Translations under genes and position numbers: made by a program
The notes under the pieces: model-generated
Database searches by the model: none
Seen by the model: the letters and a program-made list of their open reading frames with translations, nothing else
Told to the model about the DNA's origin: nothing
Shown: piece by piece, positions 41,403 to 52,314 of the stretch
Numbering within the stretch: the first letter of the stretch is position 1
Layout of the letters: every line of letters starts with the position of its first letter
NCBI RefSeq assembly: GCF_034140825.1
Contig: NC_089046.1
Coordinates: 513,501-577,500, forward strand
Direction of reading: 5' to 3'
DNA length: 64,000 nucleotides
From: Oryza sativa Japonica Group
Taxonomy: Eukaryota; Streptophyta; Magnoliopsida; Poales; Poaceae

Positions 41403-43766
41403 ATGTTTCCTTGGACTCGCCACCGCCACCTCCTCCAATCGCATTCTCCTCTCCACCTGCTGCATTACTGCACCTCCTCTACCTCCATCTCCAGGGATGC
41501 CTTCGCCATCGCCCGCGCGCTCTCCATGGCCTCCTCCTCCTCTTCACACCTCCACGCGCACGCCCTTAAGCTGGGCACGCTCGCTCACACCTTCAACATG
41601 AATTACCTCCCCATCTACTACGCTAGGCGGGGCCTTCTCGACTCAGCACTCAAGGTGTTCGACGAAATGCCGCACAGGAACCTCGTCTCCTGGACAGCCA
41701 TGGTCTCTGCCTCCACGCGCAATGGCGCGCCTCACCTGGGGTTTCGTTTCTTCGTTTCCATGATCAGGAGCGGCTTCTGCCCCAACGAGTTCTCGCTCGC
41801 AACCATGCTCACTGCCTGCCACTCCATGGTGGCCCATTCCTCCAATAAGCTCCTCATCGCCCTTTCGCTCCACGGTGTTGCCGTCAGAGCTGGCCTGGAT
41901 AGCAATCCTTTTGTGGGGAGCTCTCTGCTGCTCATGTACGCAAAGCATGGCCGCATTGCTGCTGCACAGCGTGCATTCGCACATATCAGGAACAAAGATT
42001 TGACGTGCTGGAATGCCATGCTTGAAGGCTATGTTTCGAATGGTTTCGGGCATCATGCCATAAGTACAGTGCTCGTGATGCATCATTCTGGGCTTGCACC
42101 TGACCGGTACACCTATATTTCTGCTGTTAAGGCTTGTTCAATCAGTGCGCAGTGGGGTCTTGGGCGACAGCTTCACTGTCTTGTCATCCACAGCATGCTC
42201 GAGTCCAATACCTCGGTCATGAATTCCCTTGTTGATATGTATTTCAGAGCCAGACAGAAGGAAACTGCTGCTTCTGTCTTTCGCAAGATTAGACAAAAAG
42301 ACACCGTGTCTTGGAATACCATGTTTTCAGGTTTTGCGCATGATGAAGACGACAAGGCAGTTTTTGGCTACTTGATCGACATGTCACGAACCGGATTTAA
42401 ACCTAATGAGGTTACTTTTTCTGTCTTGTTGAGGCTGAGTGGTGCTAAAGAGAATGCCTCATTGGGCCTTCAGATCTTTGCCCTTGCCTATCGTCATGGC
42501 TATACTGACAATGTTCTTGTAGCAAACGCTGTAATCAACATGCTGTTCAGATGTGGATTGCTCGACCGTGCATATGGTTTCTTCTGTAGCCTCACTTTCA
42601 GAAACATTGTGACATGGAACGAGATAATTGCAGGTTATGGTCTCTTCAGTCACTCTGAAGATGCAATGAGGCTCTTCCGCAGTTTGGTTTGCATTGGAGA
42701 AAGACCTGATGAGTTCACCTATTCAGCTGTTCTGTCTGCCTTCCAGGAAGCTCATGGCGCAAGGGATCATGAGCAAATCCACGCAATTATTCTGAAACAA
42801 GGTTTTGCCTCCTGTCAGTTCGTGTCCACTTCACTGATCAAGGCAAATGCAGCAGCGTTTGGGTCAGTTCAGAGTTCACTGAAAATCATCGAGGACTCTG
42901 GCAAGATGGAGCTGGTGTCATGGGGAGCCATTATCTCTGCATTCCTGAAGCATGGCCTGAACGATGAGGTCATTTTCCTTTTCAACTTGTTTAGAGGTGA
43001 CTCCACCAACAAGCCTGATGAGTTCATCCTGGCAACCGTCCTAAATGCCTGTGCAAATGCTGCGTTGATCAGGCACTGCAGATGCATCCATTCGCTTGTT
43101 CTCAAGACAGGTCATTCCAATCACTTCTGCGTAGCCAGCGCTGTTGTTGATGCCTACGCGAAGTGCGGTGAGATTACCTCTGCAGAGAGCGCTTTCACCG
43201 CTGTTTCATCAGCAACCAACGATGCCATCATGTACAACACCATGCTGACAGCTTATGCCAACCATGGTTTGATCCACGAAGCTCTCAACCTCTACGAAGA
43301 GATGACAAAGGCTAAACTGAATCCAACACCAGCCACATTCGTTGCCATTCTGTCGGCCTGCAGCCATTTGGGGCTAGTCGAGCAGGGGAAGCTTGCGTTC
43401 AGCACCATGCTGTCTGCATATGGCATGCATCCAGCAAGAGCCAACTACGCCTGCCTGGTTGATCTCCTGGCAAGAAAGGGGCTACTCGATGAGGCGAAGG
43501 GTGTGATCGATGCAATGCCGTTCCAACCATGGCCTGCAGTTTGGAGGTCGCTGGTGAACGGTTGCCGGATACATGGGAACAAGCAACTTGGCGTGCTTGC
43601 GGCAGAGCAGATCCTGAGAATGGCGCCGAGCAGCGATGGCGCTTATGTTTCGCTGTCAAACGTCTATGCTGACGATGGGGAATGGCAGTCTGCAGAGGAG
43701 ACCAGGAGGAGGATGGTTCAGAATAATCTCCAGAAGGTGCACGGGTACAGCAGGGTTGAGATGTAG
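41403..43766 (+). CDS. PLS-class pentatricopeptide repeat protein with E domain
   Basis: An intronless gene of 787 residues from ATG 41403. The N terminus is rich in Ser, His and Arg and could be an organelle transit peptide. It is followed by about 18 PPR motifs in L-S-P order, for example ALKVFDEMPHRNLVSWTAMV, VINMLFRCGLLDRAYGFF and VVDAYAKCGEITSAESAF. The end is an E/E+ type region (AVWRSLVNGCRIHGNKQLGVLAAEQIL ... VHGYSRVEM) without a DYW domain. By family knowledge it is an organelle RNA-binding factor, most likely for C-to-U editing, needing a partner that supplies the deaminase. No paralog of this gene is in the window. It starts about 170 bp beyond the truncated LINE. Confidence 0.92.
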   Translation: MFPWTRHRHLLQSHSPLHLLHYCTSSTSISRDAFAIARALSMASSSSSHLHAHALKLGTLAHTFNMNYLPIYYARRGLLDSALKVFDEMPHRNLVSWTAMVSASTRNGAPHLGFRFFVSMIRSGFCPNEFSLATMLTACHSMVAHSSNKLLIALSLHGVAVRAGLDSNPFVGSSLLLMYAKHGRIAAAQRAFAHIRNKDLTCWNAMLEGYVSNGFGHHAISTVLVMHHSGLAPDRYTYISAVKACSISAQWGLGRQLHCLVIHSMLESNTSVMNSLVDMYFRARQKETAASVFRKIRQKDTVSWNTMFSGFAHDEDDKAVFGYLIDMSRTGFKPNEVTFSVLLRLSGAKENASLGLQIFALAYRHGYTDNVLVANAVINMLFRCGLLDRAYGFFCSLTFRNIVTWNEIIAGYGLFSHSEDAMRLFRSLVCIGERPDEFTYSAVLSAFQEAHGARDHEQIHAIILKQGFASCQFVSTSLIKANAAAFGSVQSSLKIIEDSGKMELVSWGAIISAFLKHGLNDEVIFLFNLFRGDSTNKPDEFILATVLNACANAALIRHCRCIHSLVLKTGHSNHFCVASAVVDAYAKCGEITSAESAFTAVSSATNDAIMYNTMLTAYANHGLIHEALNLYEEMTKAKLNPTPATFVAILSACSHLGLVEQGKLAFSTMLSAYGMHPARANYACLVDLLARKGLLDEAKGVIDAMPFQPWPAVWRSLVNGCRIHGNKQLGVLAAEQILRMAPSSDGAYVSLSNVYADDGEWQSAEETRRRMVQNNLQKVHGYSRVEM

Positions 43767-43852
43767 CAGGAATATTCTATATAGAATAGATTGGCTAACA
43801 GCAACTACTGACTACTGAAAATTCATAACCACGTTAAGTGTTGGAGGAAGCA

Positions 43853-44070
43853 CAGACTGAACATTAATACTTCTTTCTTGCACAATGTTTGGAAGAAAGC
43901 AAGTAATCCTGGAAACACTGTAGTATGGGTATTTGGTGGGTAATGCTAGTATAACCCAGAAAGGAGGTTCATGTATTTTTAGCAACAACTGGAGACCCCC
44001 TTAACAAGAAGATGTTGATTTAGTTCGAGCGAAAACACGGATCAGAAACCTCAAATTCATTTTCCTCTTC
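43853..44070. repeat. Left copy of a ~2.2-kb-spaced direct duplication
   Basis: Shares caatgt(t/c)tggaaggaa(g), atcctggaaaca, gtatttggtggg(t/c)aatgctag, ccttaacaagaa(g/a)atgttgat and gatcagaaacctc with 46070-46320. The right copy has some extra bases. The two copies enclose the PLAC8-leader and receptor-kinase fragments. This block is the 3' flank of the PPR gene ending at 43766. Confidence 0.75.
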
Positions 44071-44074
44071 TTCT

Positions 44075-44210
44075 GCGGTTTGTGCATCGTCGTCGCAAGC
44101 AAGAAGCATCGTCTACAATGAATACAAGAACAGCAGCAAGGAAGGAAGAAGGGGAGAAACTGGAGAGCGAAGAAGTGTTACCAGAAAGGAGATAAGTAAA
44201 GGCTTGGACG
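44075..44210. pseudogene. Copied fragment of the second PLAC8 gene's leader and start
   Basis: The sequence tgcggtttgtgcatcgtcgtc...aagcaagaagcat and aaggaagaaggggagaaactggagagcgaag...taaaggcttgg matches 36267-36571 in order, with two internal deletions (about 95 and 65 bases). It stops exactly at the word aaaggcttgg, and the remainder of the same source continues at 45982. Confidence 0.8.
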
Positions 44211-44308
44211 GGCGGCGCAGCCGGTCGATGGCGTGGGCCTCGGGCAGGCAGCAGCTGCAGTGGGGCGACGCGGTCTCTGGCGCGGCACGGCATCAAGAAA
44301 GAGGAAGC

Positions 44309-45473
44309 AGGTTATGGGTACTTTTGGGTAAGCTTTTCATGCTTTTGTATAATGAATTAATGCGTGTTCTCTTTGTATTATGTTCAAATCTTAACCACTG
44401 TAATTTCAGAAAAATTCTGTTGGTGCTAATCACTAATGGTACTCAACAATTGTGTTATTATTTTGCAGCTATGTCGCGCTTGAGTATGCTAACAGTGGAC
44501 TTTTGAATGAAAAGAGTGATGTCTACAGTTTTGGGTGGTTCTGCTGGAAGCTATTACAGGTAGAGATCCCATTGACTATGATCGCCCTCCAGATGAGGTA
44601 ATACTTGTTGACATCTTTTTCCTGTATTGTTCAGTACCAAGTTATTACATAAAAGCATGCAACTACAATCACTTATGAAGCAATCGAGAAGCTATGAACT
44701 TATGATTTGATAAGTACTGTAACACACTACTGATCATTTGTAGGTAAACCTAGTTGACTGGCTTAAAATGATGGTTGCCAACAGACGATCTGAAGAAGTT
44801 GTTGATCCAAACCTGGAGAGAAGACCATCGACAAAGGAGCTCAAACGTGCCCTTTTGACAGCTCTGAGGTGCATCGATTTGAATGCTGAGAAGAGACCAA
44901 GGATGGACCAGGTGGTCCGGATGTTGGACTCTAATGAACCCATTCCTCAAGAGGTTTGATTCGTGACAAAAATAAATATGCATACATATGATAGGTGATA
45001 TATCATATACATGTGTGCATATCAGATGCAAAGGCTGTAGCTGTAAACTCTTCCTTTACCTAAAGAGTACGATTAGTGATTTACCTGGAAATCATGCATA
45101 TTCCTGCTATATTGTGCTATAAGTACATCCAATGTTCATCTCAGAGTAAAATTAGTGACAGATGGACAACGTGAGCAATTTAAATTTATTATATCCTGTA
45201 TATCTGTCTTAGCAGCATTAGCCGACATAGAGAGCATTGCATAACATGGTATTAAGGTTTGTCATAATGAAATCATGGCTTTATTCTATCATTGCCTCAT
45301 GAATTAAACACATGTCCACTGATTTGCAGGAAAGAAGACAACGACAGAACCACATCTCTAATAATTTAGAAACCGAGCCATTAAGAGGCAAGAGTAGCAG
45401 CGGCAAGAGTGATGCCCCTGAAAATGAGATGAGGCCACCTCGGTATAAGAATCGATCATTTCCCCCCAAGTGA
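44309..45473 (+). pseudogene. 3' fragment of a receptor-like protein kinase gene, broken
   Basis: The fragment begins inside an exon at RVMGTFG, the activation-loop end of a plant receptor-like kinase. It continues through exons 44469-44597 ([22 protein letters not shown]), 44744-44953 ([25 protein letters not shown]...) and 45330-45473 (ERRQRQNH...RSFPPK, TGA). The family has YVAPEYAN where this has YVALEYAN. A 2-base loss after VYSFG shifts the frame. The N-terminal extracellular, membrane and most kinase-lobe exons are absent. The C-terminal part resembles the GPK1-type (At3g17420-like) subfamily, judged by eye. It retains introns, so it was copied as DNA. The GC-rich 44211-44308 just ahead comes from an unidentified source. 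Confidence 0.85.
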
Positions 45474-45981
45474 AAAGTGAAAAGCATACTAGAGTATAAG
45501 TTATGGAGTTACCTGCGAAGCTCTCAATACATAATGAATTAATCAATTGTTTTCTCTTTTCTTATTTCTCTTGACTTGACAATTTTTTGTGTTCCCTGGG
45601 AGGCTGGGGAGTGGCCAACTGGCCATTGCTGTTACACATATTTGTATTTCTTGAAACATGTACAGTGCTGGTGTGTGATACATGTACAGTAGCTTGTGTG
45701 TGATAGATAGTTGAAGGACGCACATGAGAGCATAAAAGCTATTTAGAAGCTAGTGGCTGGAGTGAGGAAGTGCATGAAGAAACAAATGAAATAGCTTTTC
45801 ATATTTTCTGTATACTCTAAGAGTACAAAGAGGCAAATGAAAGAAAAATTGACTTTCAGTTTGTGTTGTGTGCGACAAATGAATGAACTGAATCTCAGTG
45901 GCCGAGTACAGTGTTGTATTTATCAGCTCTTGAGGCACCATTCTTTGAGGTGAGTTTGGCAGTGTTGTATTTATCCGTAGG
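45474..45981. other. 3' flank of the receptor-kinase fragment
   Basis: No gene is seen. The phrase cagtgttgtattta occurs at 45909, 45960 and again at 46062, close to the junctions of the copied segments. Confidence 0.4.
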
Positions 45982-46045
45982 CATTAGGGAACACCAGCAG
46001 CTTAAAGCTTTCTGTTTCAATCACTTGTATTGGATCCGCCCGAAC
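45982..46045. pseudogene. Second piece of the copied PLAC8 leader
   Basis: taggcattagggaacaccagcagcttaaagctttctg...ttggatccgcccga matches 36571-36645 and continues exactly where the piece at 44075-44210 stopped. Confidence 0.82.
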
Positions 46046-46065
46046 GTGAATACTTAAACGTTCAG

Positions 46066-46320
46066 TGTTGTATTTACTGAACGTGAATACTTATTTTTCG
46101 TACAATGTCTGGAAGGAAGTAAATCCTGGAAACATGTTGGATATGCTGTAGTTTGGGTATTTGGTGGGCAATGCTAGTATATTCAGACAGGAAGTTAATA
46201 TATTCTTAGCATCCTTAACAAGAAAAATGTTGATTTTCAAATAAGAACCATCCAACGATCAGATTACCAGTTCGAGAGGAAACAGGGATCAGAAACCTCG
46301 ATTTCATTTTTTTTCCCCTT
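46066..46320. repeat. Right copy of the direct duplication that encloses the kinase fragment
   Basis: Aligns with 43853-44070. See that entry for shared words. It also contains about 30 bases not in the left copy (caaataagaaccatccaacgatcagattacc). Confidence 0.75.
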
Positions 46321-46709
46321 CTTTTCAAAGTAATACTCACTAAAGCAGCAGGCAATACATTTCATTCATATCATCAGGCATACAAATGCCTAGCTAACAA
46401 TGACAAATATGAACTAACTATTCTCAGCCCACATACATCTTCCTATTCCAGCTGCCTCTTTTTAAACTGGAAAAGCCAGCCATTCAGGTTTCACACCTCT
46501 GCAGGTGAACACACTACTGACACTGGAAGGCTATTGCATTTTGATTCAACAACCACGGCTTATTCTTCGCTCATATTAGTTGTGGGAGGATCTGAACCCA
46601 TTGCTGTAATATTTCCAAAATCCTTTGTCTCTGGAGAATTACATATTGCAGAGTTCTTTGGTGTCTCCTTCATGTTCGTAGCTTCCCCATTAGTTTCCGT
46701 TCTCGGTGT

Positions 46710-49700
46710 CTACTCCTTTACGACCCTAGCGTGCACGTCAGGTTGTGGCACTACAATGTCACCAGCTGGCTCCTGCTTTACAGCCCTATCTTGCTCATTA
46801 AGTTGGGAAATTACAGTATCTCTGGCTGGCCCAAGTTCTACACTTCCAGCTTCCTTACAAGCTTGCAGCATTGCAGTATCGATGAATGGCTCCTGCTTTA
46901 CACTTGAAGCTTCCTCTTTAGGTTGCAGAATTGCAGCATCGATGGATGGTTCCTGCTTACCACTTATAGCTTCCTCATTAGGTTGCACCACTGAAATATC
47001 TCTGGATGGCTCCTGTTCTACTCTAGCTTCATCATCAGGTTGCACCAATGCAGCGTCACTGTGTTGGTTCTCCTTATCAGGCTGTACCATTTCAATATCT
47101 CTAGGTGGCTCAGCTTCTACTCTTTTAGCTTCCTCACAAGGTTGCAGGAACAGAGTGCCACAAGATGCCTCCTGTGTTATTACTGTTGGCTGCATTAGGA
47201 CATCAGAATCGTGAGCATCTCCAGCCACTCTAGCTTCATCCTTTTCCACATCAACAGCTTGACCATCCTTCTTCATGAATTTCCTCTTGTTCCATTTCTT
47301 CTTGAAACCACCTTTCTTTACTTTAAGTGGTTTCGGTGTTTCAATTGGCCTTTTCTCTACCTCCTTACCTACCCTTTTACCAGGAACTACAATATATTTT
47401 GTTGCACCATTTGCCGAACCCTCTGATTGACCTGCACCAAGCAATGCCAATGCATGACCCAATGTTCACCATAACACACAAACAAGAACATAGCAATATT
47501 AATTTCAACAGTGAATAGCCTGGATAATATAAAAAAAATAAAAAGACCCTTAGAGAAGAACAGAACAATACCTTGGATTGCCAGAAGAGCAGTTCGGGCA
47601 GCTTTTATCTCTGCATCTTTCTTTGTCCTGGCTGCAGCACCAATATATTGTATTCCACCAATCTCTACAGTGCATATGAAAGGAGCTAAGCCTGAGGCTG
47701 ATTTGGTGCAAATATAAGATGGAATGGCATAATTCATCTTCTGTGCATACTCCTGAAGAAGATTCTTGCACAGCCCAGTCTCTTGCTGAAAACATATTAA
47801 TATGTGTAAAAAAATGCACAGTGATCCAGGAAAGAGATTATAACACTATGCTAATTTTAGTCAGCCTGATTCCTAAGAACTAAAGAACATCCAAATTATC
47901 TAAAGCCTGGCAGTACGAGTCTAATTTCCTATTGTATTCATGGGAATAACTTAGTAGAGTTGTGAGCTTGAGAAAATACAAATAAATCATGACAGAAGAC
48001 AACAATAAAGACTTTCTGCAATCTCCTACCTGGCCCATCTATACAAATACCCTCCCTTCTTGCTCACTGGGTCCTACCTTTAGCCGACAATCTAGTGATC
48101 TACAAAGCCGAAAGCTCCGAGTATTCCTGGAGTTATAGTCCATGGTTTGCCTTTTCTGTCTCTGTTTTTATAATTCTTATACCGTTCTTCAGATTTTTGA
48201 AAATTCAAAACCAACAACTGTAGTGAAAGTTTGAAACAAAAAGACCATTACAATGCTTTCTAATAATCATCTACTACAGTAGCAGGTCCCAATAGCCCTT
48301 GCTTGCACAATGCTCCAATCAGCTGCCCCAACACCGGTGCATCGTGCACAAATAGTGGCTCCAACAGTAACTCCTGTGCCTGTGTGGCACCGCCACCTGC
48401 CTGCAGCAAGCCTATCAGCTCCGACAATGCCGGTGGATCCCACTGCAGGCCACGCCTTGTTGCCTCCTGCACCAACTCCCTCACTGTGCCCATGTCCCCG
48501 GCAGACATGCACCCGGCGACTACCACACCAAATGTCCTTACATCCGGTGGGCACCCGGCATGCTCCATGCAGGTCATCATCTGTCGCGCTCTGGCAAGGT
48601 CACCTTTCCTGCATAGCGCGCCAATGTACACGTTGTACACATCCACGTCTGGCACCAGCCCTCTCAGGAGCATTTCATCAAACACCTCCTCCACAGAATC
48701 AAACTCCAAGCACTTGCTGAAAGCTTGCATTGTCAATTTGAAGTATGCAAGTGCAGGTGCCACCCTGTTAGAGCCCATCTTATTCTTCATGACCTCATAT
48801 GCCTCCACTACCTTTCCCTCCTGCAGAAGCGCTTCGAAGACGGCGTGGTAGTCAGATCTGCTTGGGGAAATGCCCCAATGGCACATCTTGTCCAAGAATG
48901 CTACTGCATCCTGAGCGGAAGCGTACTGGCACAGGGAGGAAAGGACAGCACGACAACTGGCCGGGTCAGGGTCAAGGAGAAGCGAGGGCATGCAGCAAAG
49001 GAGGTCGGCGGCAGCAGCGGGGCGGTGGGCCTGGCAGAGTGTGGAGGTGAGGATGTGGAAGGTGGTGGCATCAGGGGAGACTGATGGGGCAGCGAGCAGG
49101 AGGACTTTAGGGGCAAAGCGGAGGAACGCTGGGGAAGAGCAGATAGCAGCGAGGAGGGAGTTGAGGGCACGAGCAGTGCGGAGGGTGGAGGAGAAGAGGG
49201 TGGCAGCGGCAGCAAGACGGCGGTGGCGTGCAAGGGTTGCCAGAAGGTGGTGGTGGTGGTCAGCTTCTCGGTGCATTTCCCTCAGGTTCAGTTGCTGACT
49301 TCCTGTGTTGCACAGGCCAGTCTCTTGCTGGAAAACATATTAAGGTGTGTCAAGAACATAGAATCCAGGTAAGAGATTATAGCACTATGCTAATTTAGTC
49401 AGGCGTTAATTCCTAGGGACTCGACCAAAAGAGCATCAAAATTATCTAGGTCTTGGACTCGGAAATGATCACAAAACTTAATATGTGTACTTTGATGTTT
49501 GCATTGTTCATGGTTCACAAACCGGTGAAGAGTGAGTTCAGAAGCTCTTTAACAACCAATTTCCTGTTATATTCATATAATACCTGAGTAGAATTATGAA
49601 CCTGAAAAGATACAGACAGATCATGACGGCAGATAATAATAAGACCGTGGTGACTGACAGCAAAGCTTTCACAATCCCTTCTATGCAAATACCTCTCTTC

Positions 49701-50625
49701 TTGCTCTCTAGGACCTAACTCTATCCAAACTTGAAAGCCCTGATTCGTTCTGGAGTTATCAAGTGAGCGACTATCTCATTCTTCAGATTCGCGCGAATTG
49801 AAAAGCAGGCACTGTATTGAAATAAGTAGACTATCCCAACAATTTTACTAATCTTGTACTACACCAGCAGGTCCCCCCAGGCCCCAGGTATTCCATCATG
49901 TTGAGTTAAACAAAAGAGAACACAAGTAGAGCAGACAGTGACTTACAACAGCTGGGATATTTGCGTTGGCTGGTATGGACTTGACAATTTCCATGAGGGC
50001 AACTTCAGCAGCAGACTGTTCTGCAGCCTTTCTGTTGAAGAATCCGGGCAGGGAGTCATAGCTGGTATTATTAATCACCACTGTGGACTTGAAGACAGGC
50101 TCGTGGGAAGGTCCCTCCTTGAAGGTATGATACTCTGGAGTCTGGAGGCCGGTTTTCTGTGCATACTCTTGCAGCCGGCTCTTGAAGACGTAGCAGTTCT
50201 CAACCCCTGGGCCAAAGCAAGCATAGCACAACTCAGAAAATAGCATTACCACGATGCCGGGAAGAGCAATTTTTGAGATTTCGTCCCAGCAACCAGCTCT
50301 CTATCAAGATGACATAATGCAAGTAATGTTTCGGCAACAAATGTAGTAGGAGTAGTAGTTATATCCCAGGCGCATCAATGCATCATGTATGATGGTGAAT
50401 GCTCTCCAGTAAAGTAAATAACCTAAGCAATTTCCAAAAGTGGAGAGGAACCAAAAGCTGTGGTTATCGCGCTGGAATGAACAGTCCTTGGTTCTTGTTG
50501 AGACCAAAGAAGAGTCCTGAGAGAGAGGGGAGAGAGAGAAACTTACGGATTCCGGCGGTGGCGCCGTTGGGAGCGGGCGAGGTGTTGGCGGTCTCCGGCG
50601 GAAGGGGCGTGGGCGGCATGTCCAT
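46710..50625 (-). CDS. DRB8: Double-stranded RNA-binding protein with two dsRBMs (rice DRB8-like)
   Basis: Four coding exons on the minus strand: 50625-50547, 50206-49947, 47785-47572, 47431-46710. They join to 424 residues without a stop. dsRBM1 (about 30-98) has SRLQEYAQKTGLQTPEYHTF and RKAAEQSAAEVALMEI; dsRBM2 (about 117-184) has NLLQEYAQKMNYAIPSYIC and KKDAEIKAARTALLAI. Both have the two helices and the Lys-rich loop that bind dsRNA. A basic tract KVKKGGFKKKWNKRKFMKK (about 210-228) may be a nuclear signal. The last 170 residues are acidic repeats of QEPSxDxxxxQPxEEA type. Family knowledge: plant DRB proteins assist Dicer-like enzymes in small-RNA production. The symbol is given because length and sequence agree with my memory of rice DRB8; a paralog on a duplicated arm cannot be excluded. 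Intron 2 contains a PPR gene. Confidence 0.88.
47764..48300. repeat. Duplicated block, copy 1: DRB exon-3 edge, intron and PPR 3' end
   Basis: Aligns in the same orientation with 49307-49880. It starts with ttgcacag.ccagtctcttgctg.aaaacatattaa and continues with gagattata(a/g)cactatgctaattt and catgac(a/g)gcagat-type words. It ends in the 3' end of the nested PPR gene (agcaggtccc). It includes the true acceptor and first 21 bases of DRB exon 3. Confidence 0.85.
48260..49276 (-). CDS. P-class pentatricopeptide repeat protein nested in a DRB intron
   Basis: An intronless frame of 338 residues from ATG 49276, entirely inside intron 2 of the DRB gene and on the same strand. It has about seven P-type PPR motifs, for example VEEVFDEMLLRGLVPDVDVYNVYIGALCRKGDLARA and DYHAVFEALLQEGKVVEAYEV. 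No E or DYW region follows, and it is shorter than most P-class proteins. The Ala- and Leu-rich start (LLATLARHRRLAAAATLFSS) could target it to an organelle. Because it shares the transcribed strand, it needs its own promoter or must survive as an intron-retained or alternatively ended transcript. The 3' end is partly repeated at 49860-49880, so it lies in a tandemly duplicated block. Confidence 0.85.
   Translation of the reverse strand: MHREADHHHHLLATLARHRRLAAAATLFSSTLRTARALNSLLAAICSSPAFLRFAPKVLLLAAPSVSPDATTFHILTSTLCQAHRPAAAADLLCCMPSLLLDPDPASCRAVLSSLCQYASAQDAVAFLDKMCHWGISPSRSDYHAVFEALLQEGKVVEAYEVMKNKMGSNRVAPALAYFKLTMQAFSKCLEFDSVEEVFDEMLLRGLVPDVDVYNVYIGALCRKGDLARARQMMTCMEHAGCPPDVRTFGVVVAGCMSAGDMGTVRELVQEATRRGLQWDPPALSELIGLLQAGGGATQAQELLLEPLFVHDAPVLGQLIGALCKQGLLGPATVVDDY
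49307..49880. repeat. Duplicated block, copy 2
   Basis: Second copy of 47764-48300. It contains a decoy of the exon-3 acceptor: on the minus strand gttttccag followed by CAAGAGACTGGCCTGTGCAA, nearly identical to the real exon-3 start, but the coding sequence breaks off after about 20 bases. It ends at 49860-49880 with a remnant of the PPR 3' end. Part of this copy was also pasted at 27343-27580. Confidence 0.85.
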
Positions 50626-52314
50626 TCCCACCTCGCCGCCGCCGCCGCCGCGTCGTCGTCGAGAGTCGAGAGAGAGAGAAGAGAAGGGTTTTGGCTGTGC
50701 TGCGATGCGAAGAAAAGCGAAGTTGTAAAGTGCGTGTGGATGATCGATTCTTCGAGGCCCAGCAATGGGCCCACTTGTAAGTGCCTCAGAACAACTACTT
50801 TGTTGTTTTCTTTTGAGTAAAATACAGCAGCTTCTTCTTCTAGGCGCTCCTAGCAATTGATCTCTTCTTTGTGGCATGTTTTTTTGGGGTGCAAAACATG
50901 TTAGTAGTATAATTGTGACCAGGAAAACTTCCTCAACATAAATAATACAGTAAACTGATGATTTGCATTCGCTCCTCAAGTTGATCGTCAACAAGATCGA
51001 TCCTTTATTACACATCTCAAACACAGACACCCTTATTACTCACTCACTCGACCAATGCTATGCTCCCGACGCTAATCAGTTACAGATTACCTCAGTACAA
51101 AGCTCACTTCAAGTCTCCAAGCATCAGAATATTTTCCCCAGGGTTCTTCCAAGCTATGGAACCCAGGAACATTTGTGTTGTGTATGCCACCGCCATATGC
51201 CTTCATTTGAGTTTCTCATCCAAGACAGTTTCAGCATCAGACTTCCCCAGTGTATCTCCACGCTATGAAAACGCCCAATAGAATCATTTCTATACCAACT
51301 GCCAAAATGTCTTCATTTGAGTTTCTCCCCAAGACAATTTCAGCAAATGTAAGACTTCCACCAGCATTTTCCCGGTCCTCCAATAATAGATCCAGCACAT
51401 CCAAAGGCCACTGGTTTGTCTGGCGACCCAGACAAAGTAAGCCACAAAGATAAAACACTCACAGCTTCACATCACTACTTCCATTAAACTATTTACAGAC
51501 CCAAAGTGCTTCCGGCCTTCCAATCCTCATCATTCTACCTCAACATCTTCCCATGTAGACATACCTGATTCTTAAACTGTTGTGTGGCGCCAAATAAACC
51601 CAAGGGCGACCTCAAAACATCTTTGGACGCATTGCATCAAAGTGGGCAACTGTACAAGTACAATTCATATATACAAAAGGACAATGACGCCCTACCTTGA
51701 TGCACTGGATGACTGTCCAGTGCTTACAATGAAAGACTTAAAAGAAGGCATTGATTCATCAAGCCATCTAATATTGTGTTAGCTGGACAAATGCATCTAT
51801 CTATTGAACAACATCTATGAGAGACATGCGCATGCATTCTCCCTGGGCCCATATAAACAACCACTTGCCCAGGCAGTCCCCACTAACCTGATTTATCATA
51901 TGGAAGCACCTCCAAACCTTTTTACATTTGGGAAAGGAAGCTGGCTAAGGAGAACAACAATCCAAATAGGATGACTATTTACAGTTTGGTTAACCTAGTT
52001 ATCATTATTTGGGAAGCCTCCAAGTGTAATGATGGGACCAGGGCAAGATGCCACTTTCGCGACCTTCTGCAAGGGAGGCTAATGAATCCTGTTTTGTATC
52101 TTACAAACTGCAGGTCAGATCAGAGATGTAGATATGCCCAAGAAGCAATGCACCAGAAGCTGTGGCACTTCTATGCCACCACCACCATGTCACTGACCAG
52201 GCTCTCCATAACATCTTGTATCTTGTAGCTGTACCATTGGTGTGGATCAACGCTTGGCCATACATGAGGCCGACTGAATGCATCATCATTGCATCATGGA
52301 ACAAGCTGTAAACC
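50626..52314. other. Intergenic region between RAPTOR 3' end and DRB 5' end
   Basis: No gene is seen. The part next to 50625 is the DRB leader/promoter, with GA-rich and CCG tracts. The part next to 52315 is the RAPTOR 3' UTR. A diverged duplication of about 55 bases (cttcatttgagtttctc...caagaca(g/a)tttcagca) occurs at 51197-51252 and 51309-51364. Confidence 0.5.

Noticed and set aside
44211-45981. Pack-MULE or Helitron carrying the kinase fragment
   Set aside because: No long terminal inverted repeats, 9-bp target duplication, TC start or CTRR hairpin end was found at the borders.
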